Below are positions 12,099 to 24,683 of a stretch of 64,000 nt of DNA, piece after piece. The DNA comes from Sipunculus nudus (lineage: Eukaryota > Annelida > Sipuncula > Golfingiida > Sipunculidae). The stretch spans positions 31,472,362 to 31,536,361 of the forward strand of contig CM049307.1 in the NCBI GenBank assembly GCA_026874595.1, written 5' to 3'. The notes beneath the pieces are model-generated. The model was not told the origin of the DNA. It did no database searches and was given only the letters and a program-made list of their open reading frames with translations. The stretch's first letter is position 1. Each line of letters begins with the position of its first letter. A program made the translations under genes and the position numbers.

Positions 12099-14744
12099 GC
12101 TGTGTATTTTGTGGTCCCTGTTTGTGATGGGGTGGGTCTTAAAATCTGTTGATTTGGTGATCAAATGGTTGATATGACACATATGAGTGTTGTGAGAAAA
12201 AATTGACCCCAATATTGGATCAAACTGAAAGAAAGATTTCTGGTTTTATGGAAACAGATATGCTGGCCTTTCTTGGAAACAGATATATTTTGTGGCATCT
12301 GTATATGTTGCCTTATGCCATCATACACCCAACAAGGAGAGGACCTGAGCTACAACTGACTTTTACAGCCTGTCCTGACATATTTTTCTTTTGGTCATAA
12401 TGTGATCAGAGTATCAGAGTTAGACCTGTTTCCTGGTCATGAAAGAAAATATATCCAAATCAGCTGGACAATGTATTGAACAATCAGATTAAGAAGTGAG
12501 AAGTTTCACTGTAATAGGAACATTTTCAGTGAAAAACCCCATTGGATTTCTAAGCGATTCATGCCAAAATTTGCTGTTTTCATATTGATATGTAACCAAA
12601 CCGGTGACTCCACAAGCAATACCTTCTTGTTTTACAAATTTAATTGTTATTTTCAGATTGACACCTATCATGTCAAAGTAACAGAAAGCAGCAGCCATAA
12701 ATTTGACTGTCAGTTTTAAAATAGAAGAATGACCTTGAACTATTCCTACACTCATGTAGTCCTGCATAGTTTTATCAAAATTGGACAAAAGAATTGTTAA
12801 CCAAAATCTGACAAAGAGTTTTGAAATTTCACATATTCTCATGATTACTCTTTTTCATGTTTTTATGAGATTTTCATTCCAAGTGTCTTACTGCCTATTT
12901 GGTCTGACAAAATAACACCATTCCAAAAAGAGACGCTGAGGATGTGAGATGTTGCATGCTTTTTTATTTTATTTTTACATTTCTGATTCCAAGGTGTCTA
13001 TGAGGAACTGGTTGTAATGATGCCAGATTTTATGGGCAGTGAGCCAGATGAAATGGAAATTGTAAAAAAATCCCAAAAGATTGTTCTCTAGAAAAGAAGA
13101 AAGAAAGACAGAAACAAAGAAAGATTGAAAGAAAGAAGTAGGAAATATTCAGGATAGAAATGTCGAGATGTTGGGAGAGCCACAGTTTGATTTGAAGCAC
13201 TGCAAAATTTAAAATGTGCCTACACAATCAAGGCCATTTATTATTAGTTTATCATTCCCTGGTCCTTTCCTTGTTTGAAACTGAATATTCATGAACACAA
13301 CCCAACCAAAATCTTGATGTTCAGGATAGAGAACATGTTTGCTACACACATTATCTGTGGAATACTTTTAATTGAATAAGTTTTGGAATCATTTTCTTGA
13401 ACAAATATTAACTGTACAATAAAAGGAATAGCTTCTGGGAAAAATTTAAGGGGGAATGCTGGAAGTCAAACAGATTATTAGTGTCTTGGTTTTGTCTGGA
13501 CTGACAGCGACAAGTTTGGTTTAGGGCTTGAAAGACCAGCAGAGATATAAAAATATGGTTACAGTCAACAACGCATCTCTGAGACCTGTAAACATGGGCA
13601 TCTGAAGTAAATAGAAACATCTAAATAGTTCATGCTGTTATACTAGACATAATATTGTTTTGTTAGGAAATTACCTCAAATATAATTAGAGGTTTACTTT
13701 TACCTAAAACCAGATATCAGTAGCCACAGGGTAACCAAAATAGTTCAGTTCAGCCCGAATTGGGATACTGTAATATGAGTAAAATAATATGTTGCATAAG
13801 AAAGGTATGCTGTTATGGAGTGAAGGAAAAATTAGCTTGATGAACAGACAAACAGATTCTGAAGGTTTCTTTGCCAAGAGCAGTCAGATATTTGTGGAGT
13901 CAGCCAGATGGATCTGATGAGCACTATTGTTAAGAATTATGGTAGCCAGATACAGTATGAAAATGTAAGTGGTTAAATATGATTCTCTGAGAAGTCATGT
14001 GAGGGTTGACAAGAATAATAGGAACAGTATATTGGCTGATAAATCTAGTTTGACAATTTTTTAAAACTTTTTAGACATTGAATCTGTTTTACTGACACAA
14101 TGCTGGGAATGGTTGAAGTCAAACAGATAATAAGTGTGTCTTGGTATTGTCTGGAGTGAAAGTGACAACTTTGGTTTAGTACTTGGAAAGACCAGCAGAC
14201 GGATAGAAATATGGTTACAGTCAACAACGCATCTCTGAGACGTTTACCTGTAAACATGGGCATCTGAAGCAACTAGAAACATTAAATATGCTCATGTGGT
14301 TATACTGGATGTCATAAGGTTTTGTGAGGAAATTACCTCAAATATAATTACAGGTTCATTTTTACCTAAAAGCAGGTATCAGTAGCCACAGGGTAACCAA
14401 AATAGTTCAGTTCAACCTGCATTGGGTCACAGTAAAATTGGTAAAATAATACATGTTACATAAGAAAGTTATGCTTTTATGGAGTGAACAGACAAACATA
14501 TTCTGAAGGTTTGTTTGCCAAGAGCAATCAGATATGTGTGGTGTAAGCCGGATAGCTCTGATGAGCAATATTGTGTAGGATTATGTTAGGCACATACAGC
14601 ATAAAAATGTAAGTGGTTAGATATGATTCTCTGAGAAGTCATGTAAGGGTTGACAAAAATAAAAAGGAACTGTATATTGGATGATATATATCTAGTGTGA
14701 CAATTTCTTTTGAATGTTTAGACATTGAATCTGTTTTACTGACA
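12099..14744 (+). repeat. Unit 5 (2,646 bp)
   Basis: It starts like unit 4 and then switches variants within C: 'gatatgtaacc' near 12590 and 'cagttttaaaatag' near 12713, where the usual A run is shortened. Its B ends with 'ttatgttaggcac' and 'cataaaaatgtaag', the variants later found as a patch at 29.8 kb. Unit 10 is its duplicate. Confidence 0.94.
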
Positions 14745-17394
14745 GCTGTGTATTTTGTGGTCCCTGTTTGTGATGGGGTGGGTCTTAAAATCTGTTGATT
14801 TGGTGATCAAATGGTTGATATGAATCATATGAGTGTTGTGAGAAAAAATTGACCCCAATATTGGATCAAACTGAAAGAAAGATTTCTGTTTTTATGGAAA
14901 CAGATATGCTGGCCTTTCTTGGAAACAGATATATTTTTTGGCATCTGTATATGTTGCCTTATGCCATCATACACCCAACAAGGAGAGGATTTGAGCTACA
15001 ACTGACTTTTAAAGCCTGTCCTGACATATTTTTCTTTTGGTCATAATGTGATCAGAGTATCAGAGTTAGACCAGTTGCCTGGTCATCAAACAAAATATAT
15101 CCAAATCAGCTGGACAATGTATTGAACAATCAGATTAAGAAGTGAGAAGTTTCACTATAATTGGAATATTTTCAGTGAAAAGCCCCATTGGATTTCTAAG
15201 CGATTCATGCCAAAATTTGCTGTTTTCCTATTGATATGGAACCAGACCGGTGACTCCACAAGCAATACCTTCTTGTTTTACAAATTTAATTGTTATTTTC
15301 AGTTTGACACCTATCATATCATGTCAAAGAAAGAGAAAGCAGCAGCCATAAATTTGACTGTCAGTTTAAAAAAAAGAAGAATGACCTTGAACTATTCCTA
15401 CACTCATGTAGTCCTGCATAGTTTATCAAAATTGGACCAAAGAATTGTTAACCAAAATCTGACAAAGAGTTTTGAAATTTCACATATTCTCATGATTACT
15501 CTTTTTCATGTTTTTATGAGATTTTCATTCCAAGTGTCTAACTGCCTATTTGGTCTGACAAGATAACACCATTCCAAAAAGAGACGCTGAGGATGTGAGA
15601 TGTTGCATGCTTTTTTATTTTATTTTTACATTTCTGATTCCAAGGTGTCTATGAGGAACTGGTTGTAATGATGCCAGATTTTATGGGCAGTGAGCCAGAT
15701 GAAATGGAAATTGTAAAAAAATCCCATAAGATTGTTCTCTAGAAAAGAAGAAAGAAAGACAAACAAAGAAAGATAGAAAGAAAGAAGTAGGAAATATTCA
15801 GGATAGAAATGTCGAGATGTTGGGAGAGCCACAGTTTGATTTGAAGCACTGCAAAATTTAAAATGTGCCTACACAATCAAGGCCATATATTATTAGTTTA
15901 TCATTCCCTGGTCCTTTCCTTGTTTGAAACTGAATATTCATGAACACAACCCAACCAAAATCTTGATGTTCAGGATAGAGAACATGTTTGCTACACACAT
16001 TATCTGTGGAATACTTTTAATTTGAATAAGTTTTGGAATCATTTTCTTGAACAGATATTAACTGTCCAATAAAAGGAATAGCTTCTGGGAAAAATTTAAG
16101 GGGGAATGCTGGAAGTCAAACAGATTATTAGTGTCTTGGTTTTGTCTGGCCTGACAGTGACAACTTTGGTTTAGGGCTTGAAAGACCAGCAGAGAGATAA
16201 AAATATGGTTACAGTCAACAACGCATCTCTGAGACCTGTAAACATGGGCATCTGAAGTAAATAGAAACATCTAAATAGTTCATGCTGTTATACTAGACAT
16301 AATATTGTTTTGTTAGGAAATTACCTCAAATATAATTAGAGGTTTACTTTTACCTAAAACCAGATATCAGTAGCCACAGGGTAACCAAAATAGTTCAGTT
16401 CAGCCCGAATTGGGATACTGTAATATGAGTAAAATAATATGTTACATAAGAAAGGTATGCTGTTATGGAGTGAAGGAAAAATAAGCTTGATGAACAGACA
16501 AACAGATTCTGAAGGTTTCTTTGCCAAGAGCAGTCAGATATTTGTGGAGTCAGCCAGATGGATCTGATGAGCACTATTGTTAAGAATTATGGTAGCCAGA
16601 TACAGTATGAAAATGTAAGTGGTTAAATATGATTCTCTGAGAAGTCATGTGAGGGTTGACAAGAATAATAGGAACAGTATATTGGCTGATAAATCTAGTT
16701 TGACAATTTTTTAAAACTTTTTAGACATTGAATCTGTTTTACTGACACAATGCTGGGAATGGTTGAAGTCAAACAGATAATAAGTGTGTCTTGGTATTGT
16801 CTGGAGTGAAAGTGACAACTTTGGTTTAGTACTTGGAAAGACCAGCAGAGGGATAGAAATATGGTTACAGTCAACAACGCATCTCTGAGACGTTTACCTG
16901 TAAACATGGGCATCTGAAGCAACTAGAAACATTAAATATGCTCATGTGGTTATACTGGATGTCATAAGGTTTTGTGAGGAAATTACCTCAAATATAATTA
17001 CAGGTTCATTTTTACCTAAAAGCAGGTATCAGTAGCCACAGGGTAACCAAAATAGTTCAGTTCAACCTGCATTGGGTCACAGTAAAATTGATAAAATAAT
17101 ACATGTTACATAAGAAAGGTATGCTGTTATGGAGTGAACAGACAAACATATTCTGAAGGTTTGTTTGCCAAGAGCAATCAGATATGTGTGGTGTAAGCCG
17201 GATAGCTCTGATGAGCAATATCGTGTAGGATTATGGGAGGCACATACAGCATGAAAATGTTACTGGTTAGATATGATTCTCTGAGAAGTCATGTAAGGGT
17301 TGACAAAAATAAAAAGGAACTGTATATTGGATGATATATATCTAGTGTGACAATTTCTTTTGAATGTTTAGACATTGAATCTGTTTTACTGACA
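14745..17394 (+). repeat. Unit 6 (2,650 bp)
   Basis: C carries 'ggatttgagc' as in units 1 and 2, and has a 5-bp gain at 'tatcatatcatgtc' (about 15312-15325). The gain shifts the reading frame and creates the longest open frame in the array (119 codons at 15207-15566). Unit 11 is its duplicate, with a g/a difference at 15562/28147. Confidence 0.94.
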
Positions 17395-19397
17395 GCTGTG
17401 TATTTTGTGGTCCCTGTTTGTGATGGGGTGGGTCTTAAAATCTGTTGATTTGGTGATCAAATGGTTGATATGACACATATGAGTGTTGTGAGAAAAAATT
17501 GACCCCAATATTGGATCAAACTGAAAGAAAGATTTCTGGTTTTATGGAAACAGATATGCTGGCCTTTCTTGGAAACAGTTATATTTTGTGGCATCTGTAT
17601 ATGTTGCCTTATGCCATCATACACCCAACAAGGAGAGGACCTGAGCTACAACTGACTTTTAAAGCCTGTCCTGACATATTTTTCTTTTGGTCATAAGGTG
17701 ATCAGAGTATCAGAGTTAGACCTGTTTCCTGGTCATGAAACAAAATATATCCAAATCAGCTGGACAATGTATTGAACAATCAGATTAAGAAGTGAGAAGT
17801 TTCACTATAATAGGAACATTTTCAGTGAAAAGCCCCATTGGATTTCTAAGCGATTCATGCCAAAATTTGCTGTTTTCATATTGATATGGAACCAAACCGG
17901 TGACTCCACAAGCAATACCTTCTTGTTTTACAAATTTAATTGTTATTTTCAGATTGACACCTATCATGTCAAAGTAACAGAAAGCAGCAGCCATAAATTT
18001 GACTGTCAGTTTAAAAAAAAGAAGAATGACCTTGAACTATTCCTACACTCATGTAGTCCTGCATAGTTTTATCAAAATTGGACCAAAGAATTGTTAACCA
18101 AAATCTGACAAAGAGTTTTGAAATTTCACATATTCTCATGATTAGTCTTTTTCATGTTTTTATGAGATTTTCATTCCAAGTGTCTAACTGCCTATTTGGT
18201 CTGACAAAATAACACCATTCCAAAAAGAGACACTAAGTTTGTGAGATGTTGCATGCTTTTTAATTTTTTTTTACATTTCTGATTCCAAGGTGTCTATGAG
18301 GAACTGGTTGTAATGATGCCAGGTTTTATGGGCAGTGAGCCAGATGAAATGAAAATTGTAAAAAAATCCCATAAGATTGATCTCTAGAAAAGAAGAAAGA
18401 AAGACAGAAACAAAGAAAGATTGAAAGAAAGAAGTAGGAAATATTCAGGATAGAAATGTCGAGATGTTGGGAGAGCCACAGTTTGATTTGAAGCACTGCA
18501 AAATTTTAAATGTGCCTACACAATCAAGGCCATTAATTATTAGTTTATCATTCCCTGGTCCTTTCCTTGTTTGAAATTGAATATTCATGAACACAACCCA
18601 ACCAAAATCTTGATGTTCAGGATAGAGAACATGTTTGCTACACACATTATCTGTGGAATACTCTTAATTTGAATAAGTTTTGGAATCATTTTCTTGAACA
18701 GATATTAACTGTCCAATAAAAGGAATAGCTTCTGGGAAAAATTTAAGGGGGAATGCTGGAAGTCAAACAGATTATTAGTGTCTTGGTTTTGTCTGGACTG
18801 ACAGCGACAACTTTGGTTTAGGGCTTGAAAGACCAGCAGAGAGATAAAAATATGGTTACAGTCAAGAACCCATCTCTGAGACCTGTAAACATGGGCATCT
18901 GAAGTAAATAGAAACATCTAAATAGTTCATGCTGTTATACTAGACATAATATTGTTTTGTTAGGAAATTACCTCAAATATAATTAGAGGTTTACTTTTAC
19001 CTAAAACCTGATATCAGTAGCCACAGGATAACCAAAATAGTTCAGTTCACCCCGAATAGGGTTACTGTAACATGAGTAAAATAATATGTTACAAAAGAAA
19101 GGTATGCTGTTATGGAGTGAAGGGAAAATTAGCTTGATGAACAGACAGACAGATTCTGAAGGTTTCTTTGCCAAGAGCAGTCAGATATTTGTGGTGTAAG
19201 CCGGATAGCTCTGATGAGCAATATTGTGTAGGATTATGGTAGGCACATACAGCATGAAAATGTAAGTGGTTAGATATGATTCTCTGAGAAGTCATGTAAG
19301 GGTTGACAAAAATAAAAAGGAACTGTATATTGGATGATATATATCTAGTGTGACAATTTCTTTTGAATGTTTAGACATTGAATCTGTTTTACTGACA
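17395..19397 (+). repeat. Unit 7 (short, 2,003 bp)
   Basis: C is 17395-18751, followed by one 646-bp subrepeat (18752-19397) that begins as A and ends as B. The missing length, about 642 bp, equals one subrepeat. C resembles unit 3 ('cataaggtgatc', 'gagacactaag'). Confidence 0.95.
18752..19397 (+). repeat. A/B hybrid subrepeat
   Basis: The sequence is A-type through 'tcagatattt' (ending 19190). It shares gtgg at 19191-19194 and is B-type from 'tgtaagccgg' (19195) onward. This is the product expected from unequal exchange between neighbouring A and B, deleting one subrepeat. Confidence 0.93.
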
Positions 19398-22038
19398 GCT
19401 GTGTATTTTGTGGTCCCTGTTTGTGATGGGGTGGGTCTTAAAATCTGTTGATTTGGTGATCAAATGGTTGATATGACACATATGAGTGTTGTGAGAAAAA
19501 ATTGACCCCAATATTGGATCAAACTGAAAGAAAGATTTCTGGTTTTATGGGAACAGATATGCTGGCCTTTCTTGGAAACAGTTATATTTTGTGGCATCTG
19601 TATATGTTGCCTTATGCCATCATAACCCAACAAGGAGAGGACCTGAGCTACAACTGACTTTTAAAGCCTGTCCTGACATATTTTTCTTTTGGTCATAATG
19701 TGATCAGAGTATCAGAGTTAGACCTGTTTCCTGGTCATGAAACAAAATATATCCAAATCATCTGGACAATGTATTGAACAATCAGATTAAGAAGTGAGAA
19801 GTTTCACTATAATAGGAACATTTTCAGTGAAAAGCCCCATTGGATTTCTAAGCGATTCATGCCAAAATTTGCTGTTTTCATATTGATATGGAACCAGACC
19901 AGTGACTCCACAAGCAATACCTTCTTGTTTTACAAATTTAATTGTTATTTTCAGTTTGACACCTATCATGTCAAAGAAACAGAAAGCAGCAGCCATAAAT
20001 TTGACTGTCAGTTTAAAAAAAAGAATAATGACCTTGAACTATTCCTACACTCATGTAGTCCTGCATAGTTTATCAAAATTGGACCAAAGAATTGTTAACT
20101 AAAATCTGACAAAGAGTTTTGAAATTTCACATATTCTCATGATTAGTCTTTTTCATGTTTTATGAGATTTTCATTCCAAGTGTCTAACTGCCTATTTGGT
20201 CTGACAAAATAACACCATTCCAAAAAGAGACGCTGAGGATGTGAGATGTTGCATGCTTTTTTATTTTATTTTTACATTTCTGATTCCAAGGTGTCTATGA
20301 GGAACTGGTTGTAATGATGCCAGATTTTATGGGCAGTGAGCCAGATGAAATGGAAATTGTAAAAAAATCCCATAAGATTGTTCTCTAGAAAAGAAGAAAG
20401 AAAGACAGAAACAAAGAAAGATAGAAAGAAAGAAGTAGGAAATATTCAGGATAGAAATGTCGAGATGTTGGGAGAGCCACAGTTTGATTTGAAGCACTGC
20501 AAAATTTAAAATGTGCCTACACAATCAAGGCCATTTATTATTAGTTTATCATTCCCTGGTCCTTTCCTTGTTTGAAACTGAATATTCATGAACAAAACCC
20601 AACCAAAATCTTGATGTTCAGGATAGAGAATATGTTTGCTACACACATTATCTGTGGAATACTTTTAATTTGAATAAGTTTTGGAATCATTTTCTTGAAC
20701 AGATATTAACTGTCCAATAAAAGGAATAGCTTCTGGGAAAAATTTAAGGGGGAATGCTGGAAGTCAAACAGATTATTAGTGTCTTGGTTTTGTATGGACT
20801 GACAGCGACAACTTTGGTTTAGGGCTTGAAAGACCAGCAGAGAGATAAAAATATGGTTACAGTAAACAACGCATCTCTGAGACCTGTAAACATGGGCATC
20901 TGAAGTAAATAGAAACATCTAAATAGTTGATGCTGTTATACTAGACATAATATTGTTTTGTTAGGAAATTACCTCAAATATAATTAGAGGTTTACTTTAC
21001 CTAAAACCAGATATCAGTAGCCACAGGATAACCAAAATAGTTCAGTTCACCCCGAATAGGGTTACTGTAACATGAGTAAAATAATAAGTTACATAAGAAA
21101 GGTGTGCTGTTATGGAGTGAAGGGAAAATTAGCTTGATGAACAGACAAACAGATTCTGAAGGTTTCTTTGCCAAGAGCAGTCAGATATTAGTGGAGTCAG
21201 CCAGATGGATCTGATGAGCACTATTGTTAAGAATTATGGTAGCCAGATACAGTATGAAAATGTAAGTGGTTAAATATGATTCTCTGAGAAGTCATGTGAG
21301 GGTTGACAAGAATAATAGGAACAGTATATTGGCTGATAAATCTAGTTTGACAATTTTTTAAAACTTTTTAGACATTGAATCTGTTTTACTGACACAATGC
21401 TGGGAATGGTTGAAGTCAAACAGATAATAAGTGTGTCTTGGTATGTCTGGAGTGAAAGTGACAACTTTGGTTTAGTACTTGGAAAGACCAGCAGAGGGAT
21501 AGAAATATGGTTACAGTCAACAACGCATCTCTGAGACTTTTACCTGTAAACATGGGCATCAGAAGCAACTAGAAACATTAAATATGCTCATGTGGTTATA
21601 CAGGATATCATAAGGTTTTGTGAGGAAATTACCTCAAATATAATTACAGGTTCATTTTTACCTAAAACCAGGTATCAGTAGCCACAGGGTAACCAAAATA
21701 GTTCAGTTCAACCTGCATTGGGTCACAGTAAAATTGGTAAAATAATACATGTTACATAAGAAAGTTATGCTTTTATGGAGTGAACAGACAAACATATTCT
21801 GAAGGTTTGTTTGCCAAGAGCAGTCAGATATGTGTGGTGTAAGCCGGATAGCTCTGATGAGCAATATCGTGTAGGATTATGGGAGGCACATACAGCATGA
21901 AAATGTTAGTGGTTAGATATGATTCTCTGAAAAGTCATGTAAATTTTGACAAAAATAAAGAGGAACTGTATATTGGATGATATATCTAGTGTGACAATTT
22001 CTTTTGAATGTTTAGACATTGAATCTGTTTTACTGACA
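19398..22038 (+). repeat. Unit 8 (2,641 bp)
   Basis: This is the first unit of the 'ataacccaacaagg' subfamily (2 bp shorter than 'atacacccaacaagg') that dominates the right half. It also has 'tatgggaacag'. The boundary between the two 12,585-bp blocks falls inside its A subrepeat (about 21127-21190). After that its sequence follows the unit 3/unit 4 type. Confidence 0.94.
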
Positions 22039-24683
22039 GCTGTGTATTTTGTGGTCCCTGTTTGTGATGGGGTGGGTCTTAAAATCTGTTGATTTGGTGA
22101 TCAAATGGTTGATATGACACATATGAGTGTTGTGAGAAAAAATTGACCCCAATATTGGATCAAACTGAAAGAAAGATTTCTGGTTTTATGGAAACAGATA
22201 TGCTGGCCTTTCTTGGAAACAGATATATTTTGTGGCATCTGTATATGTTGCCTTATGCCATCATACACCCAACAAGGAGAGGACCTGAGCTACAACTGAC
22301 TTTTACAGCCTGTCCTGACATATTTTTCTTTTGGTCATAATGTGATCAGAGTATCAGAGTTAGACCTGTTTCCTGGTCATGAAAGAAAATATATCCAAAT
22401 CAGCTGGACAATGTATTGAACAATCAGATTAAGAAGTGAGAAGTTTCACTGTAATAGGAACATTTTCAGTGAAAAACCCCATTGGATTTCTAAGCGATTC
22501 ATGCCAAAATTTGCTGTTTTCCTATTGATATGGAACCAGACCGGTGACTCCACAAGCAATACCTTCTTGTTTTACAAATTTAATTGTTATTTTCAGATTG
22601 ACACCTATCATGTCAAAGTAACAGAAAGCAGCAGCCATAAATTTGACTGTCAGTTTAAAAAAAAGAAGAATGACCTTGAACTATTCCTACACTCATGTAG
22701 TCCTGCATAGTTTTATCAAAATAGGACCAAAGAATTGTTAACCAAAATCTGACAAAGAGTTTTGAAATTTCACATATTCTCATGATTAGTCTTTTTCATG
22801 TTTTTATGAGATTTTCATTCCAAGTGTCTAACTGCCTATTTGGTCTGACAAAATAACACCATTCCAAAAAGAGACACTAAGTTTGTGAGATGTTGCATGC
22901 TTTTTAATTTTTTTTTTACATTTCTGATTCCAAGGTGTCTATGAGGAACTGGTTGTAATGATGCCAGGTTTTATGGGCAGTGAGCCAGATGAAATGAAAA
23001 TTGTAAAAAAATCCCATAAGATTGATCTCTAGAAAAGAAGAAAGAAAGACAGAAACAAAGAAAGATTGAAAGAAAGAAGTAAGAAATATTCAGGATAGAA
23101 ATGTCGAGATGTTGGGAGAGCCACAGTTTGATTTGAAGCACTGCAAAATTTTAAATGTGCCTACACAATCAAGGCCATTAATTATTAGTTTATCATTCCC
23201 TGGTCCTTTCCTTGTTTGAAACTGAATATTCATGAACACAACCCAACCAAAATCTTGATGTTCAGGATAGAGAACATGTTTGCTACACACATTATCTGTG
23301 GAATACTCTTAATTTGAATAAGTTTTGGAATCATTTTCTTGAACAGATATTAACTGTCCAATAAAAGGAATAGCTTCTGGGAAAAATTTAAGGGGGAATG
23401 CTGGAAGTCAAACAGATTATTAGTGTCTTGGTTTTGTCTGGACTGACAGCGACAACTTTGGTTTAGGGCTTGAAAGACCAGCAGAGAGATAAAAATATGG
23501 TTACAGTCAAGAACCCATCTCTGAGACCTGTAAACATGGGCATCTGAAGTAAATAGAAACATCTAAATAGTTCATGCTGTTATACTAGACATAATATTGT
23601 TTTGTTAGGAAATTACCTCAAATATAATTAGAGGTTTACTTTTACCTAAAACCAGATATCAGTAGCCACAGGGTAACCAAAATAGTTCAGTTCAGCCCGA
23701 ATTGGGATACTGTAATATGAGTAAAATAATATGTTGCATAAGAAAGGTATGCTGTTATGGAGTGAAGGAAAAATTAGCTTGATGAACAGACAAACAGATT
23801 CTGAAGGTTTCTTTGCCAAGAGCAGTCAGATATTAGTGGAGTCAGCCAGATGGATCTGATGAGCACTATTGTTAAGAATTATGGTAGCCAGATACAGTAT
23901 GAAAATGTAAGTGGTTAAATATGATTCTCTGAGAAGTCATGTGAGGGTTGACAAGAATAATAGGAACAGTATATTGGCTGATAAATCTAGTTTGACAATT
24001 TTTTAAAACTTTTTAGACATTGAATCTGTTTTACTGACACAATGCTGGGAATGGTTGAAGTCAAACAGATAATAAGTGTGTCTTGGTATGTCTGGAGTGA
24101 AAGTGACAACTTTGGTTTAGTACTTGGAAAGACCAGCAGAGGGATAGAAATATGGTTACAGTCAACAACGCATCTCTGAGACTTTTACCTGTAAACATGG
24201 GCATCAGAAGCAACTAGAAACATTAAATATGCTCATGTGGTTATACAGGATATCATAAGGTTTTGTGAGGAAATTACCTCAAATATAATTACAGGTTCAT
24301 TTTTACCTAAAACCAGGTATCAGTAGCCACAGGGTAACCAAAATAGTTCAGTTCAACCTGCATTGGGTCACAGTAAAATTGGTAAAATAATACATGTTAC
24401 ATAAGAAAGTTATGCTTTTATGGAGTGAACAGACAAACATATTCTGAAGGTTTGTTTGCCAAGAGCAGTCAGATATGTGTGGTGTAAGCCGGATAGCTCT
24501 GATGAGCAATATCGTGTAGGATTATGGGAGGCACATACAGCATGAAAATGTTAGTGGTTAGATATGATTCTCTGAAAAGTCATGTAAATTTTGACAAAAA
24601 TAAAGAGGAACTGTATATTGGATGATATATCTAGTGTGACAATTTCTTTTGAATGTTTAGACATTGAATCTGTTTTACTGACA
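22039..24683 (+). repeat. Unit 9 (2,645 bp; duplicate of unit 4)
   Basis: It matches unit 4 at offset 12,585, including 'gacttttacagcc'. It belongs to the second higher-order block. Confidence 0.95.

Larger units (their letters stand above)
8606..21190 (+). repeat. Higher-order repeat, copy 1 (12,585 bp)
   Basis: The block spans the end of unit 3 to the A subrepeat of unit 8. Anchors at 9558, 12203, 14849, 17499 and 19502 recur at exactly +12,585, including unusual spacings of 2,646, 2,650 and 2,003 bp. The left limit is uncertain by about 60 bp because the junction lies in sequence common to all units. Confidence 0.93.

Noticed and set aside
12489-12842. 117-codon minus-strand frame in segment C (also at 25074-25427 and 61453-61806).
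   Set aside because: It is open only in some copies, overlaps other frames on the opposite strand, and its length varies with homopolymer indels. It is a by-product of A+T-rich repeat DNA.
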